Assembly: GCF_016861695.1 (NCBI RefSeq)
Contig: NZ_BOLP01000003.1
Location: 279,312-343,311, forward strand
Direction of reading: 5' to 3'
DNA from: Levilactobacillus andaensis
GTDB taxonomy: Bacteria; Bacillota; Bacilli; Lactobacillales; Lactobacillaceae
Length of the DNA stretch: 64,000 bases
Numbering within the stretch: position 1 is the stretch's first letter; each line of letters opens with the position of its first letter. Shown here in pieces: positions 51,662 to 59,899 of the stretch. The notes beneath the pieces were generated by a model, which was not told the origin of the DNA, ran no database searches, and worked only from the letters and a program-made list of their open reading frames with translations. Made by a program: the position numbers and the translations under genes.

Positions 51662-52075
51662 TTACCCAACCACCGCGACCCCGGTCCGCTTAACCGGTAC
51701 GGTATTGGTCAAATTGTCCATCACGGGACAGGTATTCTCCGCAAATGCCATAAACTCGTTGCATTTCTGTTTACTCTCGTCCGTGTTGAAATGGACAGCA
51801 ACGCCGATTCTATCTAGCCCTAATCGTTGCGAATCGTCGTCTTTTCGACCTTCTAAGGTGTAGTAAAAATTGCGATAAGTAAAGTTTTCCTGCTTGTTAA
51901 ATGAGGCCATCACGATGGCTTCACACGCCCCCAACGCCTCTAGAATCGCTTCATGAGAACCGACCGTGGCTGGCGAATTCGTGGCAAAATTGACCTTGAA
52001 GTCCCTGACAGCCGCTTGATATTCGTTTGGCCGCTCCGTACCCGTTACTTTAACTTTGAACGTTTCCATTGCCAT
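51662..52075 (-). CDS. OsmC-family peroxiredoxin
   Basis: 137 residues with both reactive cysteines of the OsmC/Ohr fold: Cys51 (LGACEAIVMASF) and Cys116 (AENTCPVMDNL). The family reduces organic hydroperoxides. GGGGGAAGGG precedes the ATG. It follows a second OsmC-like gene by 14 bases in one operon, with a MarR regulator divergent. Confidence 0.87.
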   Translation of the reverse strand: MAMETFKVKVTGTERPNEYQAAVRDFKVNFATNSPATVGSHEAILEALGACEAIVMASFNKQENFTYRNFYYTLEGRKDDDSQRLGLDRIGVAVHFNTDESKQKCNEFMAFAENTCPVMDNLTNTVPVKRTGVAVVG

Positions 52076-52089
52076 GTTCCCTTCCCCCT

Positions 52090-52527
52090 TTACACGATTT
52101 CTACTTGGTCGAGCGCAATGGTGACCCCATTACTCAGCATGTCCTTCACGGGGCAGTTGGCTTCGACCTCGTCCGCAAATTGGTCACAGGCCGCCTGGGT
52201 CTCATTAGTTTTAAATGTTAAATTGTAACGAATCTCTTGGAACCCATTGCGAATGTCCGGATCACCCATAAAGCCCGCAGCGTCCAAATCACCCTCGAGA
52301 TCGACCGTCATTTGTTCATAGTTGAATTTGTCGTTGGCCGCTAAATCCGCAGCTGTTTCCTGCAGCGAGGTTCCCAATGCGGAGAGCACCAGTTCGACCG
52401 GATTCATCCCCGTATTACCACCGCCCAGACTGGCTGGCTCATCAATCGTCGTATGGATACCTCTAGAATGAACATCGACCTGCAGACTAGCATCAGTTTT
52501 CCTGGCTGAAGCTTGATAACGTTCCAT
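52090..52527 (-). CDS. OsmC-like protein lacking the first reactive cysteine
   Basis: 145 residues of OsmC fold. Where its partner has LGAC, this one has LGTS (residues 51-54). The second cysteine is kept (Cys125, VEANCPVKDM). It therefore probably cannot act as a normal peroxiredoxin alone and may work with its partner. First gene of the operon. Confidence 0.8.
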   Translation of the reverse strand: MERYQASARKTDASLQVDVHSRGIHTTIDEPASLGGGNTGMNPVELVLSALGTSLQETAADLAANDKFNYEQMTVDLEGDLDAAGFMGDPDIRNGFQEIRYNLTFKTNETQAACDQFADEVEANCPVKDMLSNGVTIALDQVEIV

Positions 52528-52572
52528 CAGTGTAGCCCCCTATTTCGAAATTTGATAAGCGCTTATATCCCC

Positions 52573-52642
52573 AGTATAATGAAATGATGAGCAAAGTCAA
52601 TAGTTAGCTAACTATCTATTTTCGTCTAGAAAATGGTATAAT
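52573..52642. promoter_or_regulatory. Divergent promoters and MarR operator
   Basis: Minus strand (OsmC operon): -35 TTGACT (52600-52595), 16-base spacer, -10 TATACT (52578-52573). Plus strand (marR): extended -10 TGGTATAAT (52634-52642). ATAGTTAGCTAACTAT (52600-52615), a perfect 16-bp palindrome between them, is the likely MarR operator. Confidence 0.7.
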
Positions 52643-52673
52643 GTAAAAAAAGTTATGAGGTAGGTGTACGGCC

Positions 52674-53114
52674 ATGGCCACGTCCCAATTTGATCTAGAT
52701 AGCTGCATCATGTGTATCACGTCCCGCAGCAGCAAGCTGTTCTCCAATAAGTTTAACGATGTCATGGCGCCGATGGGCTTGAACCGCAGCGCCTGGATGG
52801 CCCTCTACTACATCGACCAACAAGGCGAGCTCAATCAACGGGACCTCGCCAACCTGATTGGCATTACCGGACCCAGCATGGTCAAAATCGTTAATCAGCT
52901 ACACCTAGCCAACCTCATCACCGTTGCCGTCAGCGCCCATGACCGCCGCGAGCGCCGGTTGACCTTAACGGCGGCTGGTAGCGACCGGCTGGCCCAGACC
53001 ATCCCCCTTGCTGAAGCCTTTCGTGAACAGGTCACCGCAGACATTCCGCAGGCCGACCTCAACACGCTGGCCCGAGTCATGGAACACATGATGCAGAATG
53101 CGAGCGACCTTTAA
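52674..53114 (+). CDS. MarR-family regulator, possibly thiol-sensing
   Basis: 146 residues with a MarR winged helix (GELNQRDLANLIGITGPSMVKIVNQLHLANLI, then DRRERRLTLTAAG). Cysteines 12 and 15 (DSCIMCITSR) occupy the region of the sensing cysteine in OhrR, so peroxide sensing is plausible. It is divergent from the OsmC pair with a palindrome between. Confidence 0.87.
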   Translation: MATSQFDLDSCIMCITSRSSKLFSNKFNDVMAPMGLNRSAWMALYYIDQQGELNQRDLANLIGITGPSMVKIVNQLHLANLITVAVSAHDRRERRLTLTAAGSDRLAQTIPLAEAFREQVTADIPQADLNTLARVMEHMMQNASDL

Positions 53115-53125
53115 AGTAAAGATTA

Positions 53126-53154
53126 GGGGCTGGGACAAAATCCCAGCCCCTTTT
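53126..53154 (+). terminator. Terminator after the marR gene
   Basis: GGGGCTGGGA / TCCCAGCCCC with CAAAA loop, then TTTT. Confidence 0.9.
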
Positions 53155-53176
53155 GCGTCTCCAAACTTATATTGTG

Positions 53177-53296
53177 GAAACGTGCGCCAAAAGGCAGCTG
53201 GCTCCGCTTAAACCTGATAGCCAAACAATCCAAGCCCAGGATTATTCGGTTATCAGCCTTAATGCTCACCAGTTAACCGCCGTTTGTCTCACTCTC
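53177..53296 (+). repeat. Long-hairpin dispersed repeat, copy E
   Basis: GAAACGTGCG start, CAAAAGGC with a partly diverged GCCGTTTG right arm, GCTGG with CCAGT, TCCGCTTAA / TTAATGCTC, and GATAACC-type inner stem, CACTCTC end. Follows marR and its terminator in the same orientation through the linker ACTTATATTGTG. Confidence 0.87.
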
Positions 53297-53401
53297 TTTT
53301 TTCCGTGCAGACTGCCTTGTAATCCACCATAGACGCCGTCCCGGGAGATGTTTAAGCTGAACTTAGTTGAGCACCTAATTTATCCCCGGGAGAAATCGCT
53401 A

Positions 53402-53932
53402 ATGCATCGTTTAAAATTTCTATTGTTGGCACTGGTCGCTATGGTCAGTCTCTTTGTTTTTGCACCGCCAGTCACGGGACAGGCCAAGGTTGTGTGGAAG
53501 TTTCTGACGTTCAAGAGTGTTCATCAAGTGCCAGCATCATTGCGTGGAACCTGGTACGCCTACGATTCCGGCTACAAGCGTAATGTTTCTTTGACCCTTA
53601 ACAAGAAATCATTCACTGTTCGGAAAAATCATAAAAATTATAACGTTAAGCTCGCTAAAGATTGGCGAACTTCCAGTAGCACACCCCGAGTCGATTTTCG
53701 CCAGGATAAGTACGGCTGCTACTTCTATCACATTCAAAATCTGATCAGTGATGCTGATGGTTTCGGGATGATCAAACGGACGACCTATCAGCATCAGCCG
53801 GCGCTCATCTGGTATCGCACGGTCCCATTCAAGCATAATCGCGTTGTCATTTACACCCATCACAAACAAAAACACACTATTTTTCGATCAACCAAGCACG
53901 ACACCATTGTCGCTGTCATGGGTGGCAAATAG
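53402..53932 (+). CDS. Secreted basic protein of unknown function
   Basis: 176 residues from ATG 53402 (CGGGAG upstream); an in-frame ATG at 53348 is possible. Signal peptide (about 1-27, cleavage near GQA), then a His/Lys-rich domain beginning PASLRGTWYAYDSGYK, a pattern common in small exported proteins of lactobacilli. No wall anchor. Confidence 0.7.
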   Translation: MHRLKFLLLALVAMVSLFVFAPPVTGQAKVVWKFLTFKSVHQVPASLRGTWYAYDSGYKRNVSLTLNKKSFTVRKNHKNYNVKLAKDWRTSSSTPRVDFRQDKYGCYFYHIQNLISDADGFGMIKRTTYQHQPALIWYRTVPFKHNRVVIYTHHKQKHTIFRSTKHDTIVAVMGGK

Positions 53933-53939
53933 CCAAAAA

Positions 53940-53955
53940 TGTTCCACATGAAACA
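53940..53955. promoter_or_regulatory. parS-like ParB site, one mismatch
   Basis: TGTTCCACATGAAACA; one central base differs from consensus. Confidence 0.6.
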
Positions 53956-53968
53956 TCGCTCACACCTC

Positions 53969-54011
53969 AAATTAGCCACGACAGGTCATCCCCGTCGTGG
54001 CTAATTTTTTT
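53969..54011. terminator. Bidirectional terminator
   Basis: AAATTAGCCACGAC/GTCGTGGCTAATTT, 14-bp perfect stem with T-run. Confidence 0.9.
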
Positions 54012-54894
54012 ACTCATTTTCCTGTAGCCATCGCGTCAACCGTTGCCGGTAGACCGGTGCTTCGTCAATAAACGCCATGTGACGACTGTGCGCAAACAGC
54101 GTCCACTCGGCATTGGGCAGGTGGTCGACCATCGTCTTCGCCACCAGTGGCGTGCAGAGATCGTTGGTGCCACTCGTGACCAGCGTGGGCACCGTCACCT
54201 GCGCCAACTTGGCTGTGTAATCGTAGTCCCCTAACGTGCCGGTCGGACAATACTCGTTGGGACCCCAGGCCGTGTTGTAGGCGACCGTGCCGGCGTGCTT
54301 TGGTCGGCGCAAAAATTCTGGTGATGCCGCCGTCACGGGCCCCGCCGCATGAGCTTCCATGAAACGTTGATTGGCCGCCAGATAGGTTGGCGTGGTGAAA
54401 TCACCCGTGGCCTCCGCTTGGGCGATGGCTTCCTGATCTGCCGGCGCCATGAACCGAATCAGTCGGTGTTGTTCCTGCGCCCACAATTTAGCCGACGACA
54501 GTGTGCTCGCCAGAATCAGGCTCTGAATCCCGGTTGGACGGTGGTCACACAGATAAATGATGGCCAGCATGCCACCCCAGGACTGCCCGAGCAAGTGAAC
54601 CCGTTTCAAGCCAAGGTACGCCCGCAACGCCTTTAACTCTGCCACCCAGGTCGCCGCCTGCCACAGACTAGGATCATCTGGCTGCGAGGACTGGCCACAG
54701 CCCAATTGATCGTACATGACAACTGGCCGGCCCGTTTCTTCTGCGAGCTGGTCGAACGCCTCAAAGTAATTATGAGTGGACCCTGGGCCCCCGTGTAGTA
54801 GCAGTAAGGGCACCTGTCCCGCCGTTAAGTCGCCCACCACCCGATAGTACGTTTGATACTGGCCAAATGGCATAAATCCCTCTTCAATTTTCAT
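54010..54894 (-). CDS. Proline iminopeptidase-type alpha/beta hydrolase
   Basis: 294 residues. Oxyanion motif HGGPGSTHNYF (34-44), nucleophile Ser105 (GQSWGG), Asp245 (GTNDLCTP), His272 (SRHMAF). Matches PepI-type prolyl aminopeptidases that remove N-terminal proline in lactic acid bacteria. Intracellular. Single gene. Confidence 0.88.
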   Translation of the reverse strand: MKIEEGFMPFGQYQTYYRVVGDLTAGQVPLLLLHGGPGSTHNYFEAFDQLAEETGRPVVMYDQLGCGQSSQPDDPSLWQAATWVAELKALRAYLGLKRVHLLGQSWGGMLAIIYLCDHRPTGIQSLILASTLSSAKLWAQEQHRLIRFMAPADQEAIAQAEATGDFTTPTYLAANQRFMEAHAAGPVTAASPEFLRRPKHAGTVAYNTAWGPNEYCPTGTLGDYDYTAKLAQVTVPTLVTSGTNDLCTPLVAKTMVDHLPNAEWTLFAHSRHMAFIDEAPVYRQRLTRWLQENE

Positions 54895-55054
54895 CGCTAA
54901 ACCTCCGTCTCAGTTGACTAACCCCCACCCAATTTGGCCATTTACCCGGCATTCTGCAAGGTAACCCGCATTATACCGGGATAAAAATGTTTTGTACCAT
55001 AACCATATAGTTATTGATTAATTATTAGTCATAAATTATTTGGGAGGGGTCACC

Positions 55055-56062
55055 ATGTTACCTGCAAAACAACTCATCACCAGTGTCATCGTCTGCGGAC
55101 TGGCCTTAGTCGGCATCGCCACACAACCCGCCACCGCGCACGCTAAATCGGCGGCGGATACCACCGATTATAATCGCGCTTATCACGCCACCAAGACGCT
55201 CTATCACCCGAAGTACGGCTTTTACCGCAACTTGTATACGTCTGGGATGAAACGGACCAGTGGTGCGCGCCACGACTACGAGCACAAATTTACGATCACC
55301 CGCGTCGCCAAGAACGGCCACGGTATCTTTTACAAGACCAACCGCGGCTGGATTCGGCAGGATGCATTTTATAAATGGATTCGCTATCAAGACAATTTAA
55401 ATTATGAAATGCAGGTCAATCATACCCACATTTTACTCTATAATAAGCCCGCTGGCCTCAAGGGATCCAAGGTAACTGGCAGCACCAGCACGAAAAAGCT
55501 GGTCAACCACTGGTACCACGTCGATAAGCACATGGAGCTCAATACCGCCAACTCCGGCTATTATCGCCTGACCGTGGGCAATCAGCACTACTGGATTCGC
55601 GGCAAGTACATGAGCTTCAACACCAAGAAGCTGAAGGGCAACATTAAAACGGTCGAAAAGGCCATCAAAACCGGGTCGGCACTGGTCGGCAAGTCGAAAT
55701 ACGATTGGGGCGGCGGCCGAACGAGTGCTAGCATTGCGGCACGGCGCTTTGACTGTTCATCCTTTATTCACTGGATCTATGCGCGGTCCGGCGTGCGCTT
55801 AGGTGCGACCGGGACCTGCACCACCCAATCCTTGATCCACATGGGACGCAGAATCTCCGCGAAAAATATGAAACGGGGCGACATTTTCTTCTTCAATGAC
55901 AAAGATGAAGGCGTCAACTGTCACGTGGCGATTTACTTGGGCAACCGGCTGTTCCTGCACGACTCCCCAAGCGCCGATACCGGTGGCGTGGGCATTTCCA
56001 GCCTGAACGACTCGCATTGGAAAACGCGATTCAACGGCAATGTTCGCCGCATCGTTGGGTAA
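55055..56062 (+). CDS. Secreted NlpC/P60-type cell-wall hydrolase
   Basis: 335 residues from ATG 55055 (GGGAGGGG upstream). Signal peptide ending AHA near residue 30; a basic Tyr-rich region (40-190) that may bind wall; C-terminal NlpC/P60 domain with Cys234 (FDCSSFIHWIY), His290 (NCHVAIYLG) and a polar His302. The family cleaves peptidoglycan stem peptides. Confidence 0.88.
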   Translation: MLPAKQLITSVIVCGLALVGIATQPATAHAKSAADTTDYNRAYHATKTLYHPKYGFYRNLYTSGMKRTSGARHDYEHKFTITRVAKNGHGIFYKTNRGWIRQDAFYKWIRYQDNLNYEMQVNHTHILLYNKPAGLKGSKVTGSTSTKKLVNHWYHVDKHMELNTANSGYYRLTVGNQHYWIRGKYMSFNTKKLKGNIKTVEKAIKTGSALVGKSKYDWGGGRTSASIAARRFDCSSFIHWIYARSGVRLGATGTCTTQSLIHMGRRISAKNMKRGDIFFFNDKDEGVNCHVAIYLGNRLFLHDSPSADTGGVGISSLNDSHWKTRFNGNVRRIVG

Positions 56063-56073
56063 AATATTGTTAA

Positions 56074-56117
56074 AAAGCGATCAGCACAACCCCTATCAGT
56101 TGTGTTGGTCGCTTTAA
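56074..56117 (+). terminator. Terminator after the NlpC/P60 gene
   Basis: AAAGCGATCAGCACAAC/GTTGTGTTGGTCGCTTT with G-U pairs. Confidence 0.83.
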
Positions 56118-56249
56118 TTGTCGTTTTGCAAATATTTTTTGTGGACCAGTAGTCGTATCCTTGGACAATTTAATCCGCTAACTACCGGCTTTCCCCCACC
56201 TGCTTAGTTAGTCGTTAGGTCCCAAAAGTCGAAAATCGTCCGAGTTTTT

Positions 56250-56279
56250 TTGGCTTATCTGTTGATAATGTTGTACTAT
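56250..56279 (+). promoter_or_regulatory. Promoter of the structured flavodoxin leader
   Basis: -35 TTGGCT (56250-56255), 18-base spacer, -10 TACTAT (56274-56279). Confidence 0.55.
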
Positions 56280-56285
56280 GAGGAT

Positions 56286-56494
56286 GAAGCAACGTGGTCC
56301 TTGGTTGGCGCTAAACCGGCTAAGGACGCCACGCCCTCCTGAATCGGAGTGACCTAGCTTCAGCGTAAGCTACTGGGCGGCGTATACCTAAATGCGTCAT
56401 GGTCTCACCTAGTTACGCCGTTATTAGTTACCACTCCTTGTATTTATTGGTACACCGAACACAACTTACATGATTTAAGTAAAGGAGACTTTAT
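56286..56494 (+). ncRNA. Structured 5' leader of the flavodoxin gene
   Basis: About 209 bases. CGTGG-TCCTT pairs with AAGGA-CCACG (hairpin at 56293-56333); CTCC-GGAG (56336-56347); TAGCTT/AAGCTA (56355-56372). CGGCGTA (about 56379) pairs perfectly with TACGCCG (about 56414), an alternative to its nearer pairing with CGCC. Exclusive pairings are a switch-like feature, but no terminator is present. No known riboswitch class recognised. Confidence 0.5.
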
Positions 56495-56968
56495 ATGTCA
56501 GCACTTATTGTTTACTTTTCAACCACTGGCAATACTGAAACGGTGGCGAAACGATTAGCTGAAACGACTAATTTCCCCATTGAACGGCTCATCCCAGCGG
56601 AACCTTACCCAGACGCATTTGACGAAAAAATGGCGCGGTGGCACCAGGAACGCGACAACGACCTGCGCCCCGACCTTTCAACGACGGTGGATACCAGCGC
56701 TTACGACACCATCTACCTCGGTTACCCCATCTGGAGCAACAACTTGCCCGCCGTGCTCCGGACCTTCTTGGACACACATGACCTGAATGGCAAGAACATC
56801 GTCCCGTTCTGTACGAATGGTGGAAGCGGCTTCGGTCAAAGCCTTGACCGCGTCCGTCAATTAGCTCCGGATGCGACGATCTTGCCCGGATTTGAAATTT
56901 ACAACACCCTGATCGACCACAGCGCTAGCCTGGAAAGTTGGCTAGAAGCGCAGAAAAAAGTAAATTAA
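56495..56968 (+). CDS. Flavodoxin-family protein
   Basis: 157 residues: FMN loop YFSTTGNTETVAKRL at the N-terminus, GYPIWSNNLPAVLRTFLD and FCTNGGSGFGQS. Matches the Flavodoxin_4 group, as does the protein at 22603. AAAGGAG precedes the ATG. A long structured leader lies upstream. Physiological partner unknown. Confidence 0.87.
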   Translation: MSALIVYFSTTGNTETVAKRLAETTNFPIERLIPAEPYPDAFDEKMARWHQERDNDLRPDLSTTVDTSAYDTIYLGYPIWSNNLPAVLRTFLDTHDLNGKNIVPFCTNGGSGFGQSLDRVRQLAPDATILPGFEIYNTLIDHSASLESWLEAQKKVN

Positions 56969-56978
56969 CCTGTAATGT

Positions 56979-57018
56979 AAAAAGATGCCTTCCCAGTTAT
57001 CCGGAATGGCATCTTTTT
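56979..57018. terminator. Bidirectional terminator
   Basis: AAAAAGATGCC/GGCATCTTTTT, followed by the TTATTAAT trailer motif. Confidence 0.88.
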
Positions 57019-57069
57019 GTTATTAATTATCATATTTATCAATGGTTAGTTATTAATTAATACTAATTA

Positions 57070-59055
57070 TTAATTATCAGTTTCTAACGTCGCCAACACT
57101 TCCGCTGTGTACGCATAGTCAACGTGGGCCATCCCTGGCACATCGTCCCACTGTACTGGATACCCGGCACCGTGCGCACAGAAGACGGACCCCGGCGTAT
57201 TGTCCAAGTCACCCACCGGATCGTAATCCGCGGCCGCCACGACTTCTTCGGCATTGTGGCACAACCGGTAACCGTCAACTAGACATTCCAATTGGCCTTG
57301 ACCGTGCGTGTAGGCCTGAACCTCCTGCGAGTAGTCCTGCATCTCACTCACGGGGGCCGTCCCCGTCAACGTGGTCATGCCTGACGCGGTGGTGGGTTCC
57401 GCCGACGCGTCAAAGCTACCATTCATCCGCTGAATGTCGTTCATGGCCCGACCAACTTGGTCCTGGCCGACCTCCAACCGGAAACGATACCAGGGTTCCA
57501 GTAGCTGACAGGCATTCTGCCGTTGCAACATCATCAGTCCTTGGCGTACTGCTCGCCACGTAGCCTCGCGGAAGTCACCGCCGACCGAATGGACGATACT
57601 GGCCCGACCGGTCACCAACGTCATTTTAACGTCGGTCAGTGGCGCGCCGGTCAAGACGCCGAGGTGTTCCTTAGCGCCGAGATTGGAGAGCACCTGATGT
57701 TGCCAATTTTTCCCCAGAATCTCCAACGAACAATCGGCATCAAAGGTTAACCCACTACCCCGCGGCGCCGGTTGCATGAGTAAATGGACCTCTGCGTAGT
57801 GCCGTAACGGCTCAAAGTGGCCAACACCTTCGACCGGCTGGGAAATGGTCTCCTTGTAGAGAATACTGCCCTCGCCAAAGCCAACGTCGAGCTGGAATCT
57901 GTCGTGCAAGATCTGTTGTAAGATTTCCAGCTGCACGGCTCCCATGATCTGCACACGGATCTCCTGCAAATGACTGGACCAGGCCACGTGCAATTGCGGG
58001 TCCTCATCTTCAAGTTCCCGCAGAATCCGCAGGCAGTCATGAATATCGTGTCCCTGAGGATCGAGCGTATAGGTCAGCACCGGTTGACTTTCTGGCTTAG
58101 GGGCGTCAGCGGCATTGCCCAGTCCTTGACCAGCATGAGTGTCCGTTAAATTAGGAATCGCGCAGACCTCACCGGCCGTGACCGACTGGCGGATGGTAAA
58201 CTTCGTACCGTTGTAGACCCGCAGTTGGTTAACCTTTTGTTCGCCAAGAATGACGTCCTTGTTGGCCAATTGGCCCCCGGTCAGCCGTAACCACGTCAAA
58301 CGTTCACCCTTGTCATCGTGGGAAATTTTAAAGACCTTAGCGCCAAAGTCATCCGCATATTCAGTCGCTTGCGTCCAATGGTCCAAGCCAGCAAGGAATG
58401 AATCGACCCCGTCCAATTTCAAAGCCGCCCCAAAGTAACAGGGAAACACCTTCCGCTGCTGAATCATCTGCCGGACCGTATCATCGTTCAGCTCTCCACT
58501 ATCCAGATACTGCTCCAGGACCGCATCATCTTGCATGGCGATGTCTTCGGCCGCGTCAGCTGGAACGGTCGGGCTACCATCGGCGTTTCCAAACGCAATA
58601 CACCCCGTCGAGAAGACGTCTTGTAACTGTGCCAGTACCCCATCGCGGTCGGCAGTCGGGGCATCCATCTTATTCACAAAGATAAAGGTCGGCACGTGGT
58701 AGTGCGCCAACAAACGCCAGAGCGTGCGCGTGTAGCCTTGAATGCCATCGGTAGCTGAGACCACTAGGATAGCGTAGTCCAGGACGCTGAAGACTTGCTC
58801 CGTTTGGGAAGCAAAGTCCACGTGTCCCGGGGTGTCCAGCAAGGTCAAGTCGAGGTCGCCGTGTTGGAGGCTGGCCTGGTGGGAAAAAATCGTGATTCCC
58901 CGCTGTTTTTCTAAGTCGTCTGAATCCAGAAAGGCGTCACCATTATCCACCCGCCCTAACTGCCGGACGGCGCCCGCGCGGTAAAGCAACGCTTCGGATA
59001 GCGTTGTCTTACCGGCATCGACGTGGGCAATAATGCCCGCTACGATTCGTTTCAT
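57070..59055 (-). CDS. TetM-like translational GTPase
   Basis: 661 residues related to EF-G and TetM/TetO ribosome-protection proteins. G1 AHVDAGKTT (10-18), G2 RGITI, G3 DTPGHVD, G4 NKMD; domains II-V follow with a C-terminal GSVFCAHGAGYPVQW region. True TetM proteins are about 640 residues. This could be a chromosomal TetM-family factor rather than an acquired resistance gene, since no mobile DNA surrounds it. AAAGGA precedes the ATG, 17 bases after the natural stop of the upstream gene. Confidence 0.85.
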   Translation of the reverse strand: MKRIVAGIIAHVDAGKTTLSEALLYRAGAVRQLGRVDNGDAFLDSDDLEKQRGITIFSHQASLQHGDLDLTLLDTPGHVDFASQTEQVFSVLDYAILVVSATDGIQGYTRTLWRLLAHYHVPTFIFVNKMDAPTADRDGVLAQLQDVFSTGCIAFGNADGSPTVPADAAEDIAMQDDAVLEQYLDSGELNDDTVRQMIQQRKVFPCYFGAALKLDGVDSFLAGLDHWTQATEYADDFGAKVFKISHDDKGERLTWLRLTGGQLANKDVILGEQKVNQLRVYNGTKFTIRQSVTAGEVCAIPNLTDTHAGQGLGNAADAPKPESQPVLTYTLDPQGHDIHDCLRILRELEDEDPQLHVAWSSHLQEIRVQIMGAVQLEILQQILHDRFQLDVGFGEGSILYKETISQPVEGVGHFEPLRHYAEVHLLMQPAPRGSGLTFDADCSLEILGKNWQHQVLSNLGAKEHLGVLTGAPLTDVKMTLVTGRASIVHSVGGDFREATWRAVRQGLMMLQRQNACQLLEPWYRFRLEVGQDQVGRAMNDIQRMNGSFDASAEPTTASGMTTLTGTAPVSEMQDYSQEVQAYTHGQGQLECLVDGYRLCHNAEEVVAAADYDPVGDLDNTPGSVFCAHGAGYPVQWDDVPGMAHVDYAYTAEVLATLETDN

Positions 59056-59071
59056 TGCCAGGAGTCCTTTC

Positions 59072-59703
59072 CTATTTCTTGTGCTTCTTCTTTTTCAATA
59101 GCTTGCGTGCCGCCTGCATTGAGACAATATTTCCCGCTTGGGGCGTACTCGTTTTACCGAAAAAAGCATCGCTACACTGCTTGGCCGTTTTTTCCAGTCC
59201 GCACTGGCGACATAGGCACTGACCCATTGATCCGTGTACGCACTGATATTATCAGCCGTGTGCTGTTGCCACTGTGGCAAGCCTTCATAGTAATGATCAC
59301 TGTCCAACACGACTTCCTGCCCCTGATTTCCACCAGGAATCGTGTTAATAATCCCATTTAAAATCATGGCCAATTGATCGTACTCCGCACGGGTAATCTT
59401 AGTTTTCCCAGTCACCACCGCAAATTCAATAAACATTTGAATACTGTCGTAAGTGTCCACTAAGGCATCAGCGGCCGTTGGATCCGGATCCTTCGCCGCC
59501 ATATTACCTAACATCACCAACAGGGTCTGCACATCTTCAACGGTCCACTGTGATAGGGTCCTTGAAAACATAGTCGACATCATACTGCCAAACTGGCTCA
59601 CACACGTTTTAACATAACTGGATGGAATATCGTCAATTGCCCGGTACTGCTCTGATGCCCAAAATTGGGGCCATAGTGCGTCAATTTCGTCTTCTTTTGC
59701 CAT
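59072..59703 (-). CDS. Hypothetical protein with a frameshift near its C-terminus
   Basis: The open frame gives 202 residues ending at 59095. After ASADWKK (AAA AAA, six A) the protein stops resembling a plausible tail. Adding one A continues as TAKQCSDAFFGKTSTPQ and ends in a basic KKKKHKK tail with a stop at 59072, directly before the ribosome site of the TetM-like gene. This suggests a one-base deletion in an A-run, a sequence error, or slippage-dependent expression. The N-terminal part is helical and of unknown family; the two genes probably form an operon. Confidence 0.65.
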
Positions 59704-59831
59704 GCCTTATTTCTCCCTTGACTGGTTACGGGTTTCCATTAATCATACCATGAAACGACTCCAGAACTAAAATGACCGCCTACTCTTACTAACGACATTC
59801 GACGACAATTTGTAACGGGCTGGGTTGAAAA

Positions 59832-59847
59832 TGTTCCACATGAAACA
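59832..59847. promoter_or_regulatory. parS-like ParB site, one mismatch
   Basis: TGTTCCACATGAAACA, identical to the 53940 site. Confidence 0.6.
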
Positions 59848-59899
59848 TTTACGCGTAAAAAAAGGCCACCAACTCAATGGTGACCATTTTTCGACTTCA

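Noticed and set aside
57070..59055. Acquired tetracycline-resistance gene
   Set aside because: It is TetM-like, but no conjugative element, leader peptide or insertion sequence surrounds it; a chromosomal TetM-family GTPase is equally likely.
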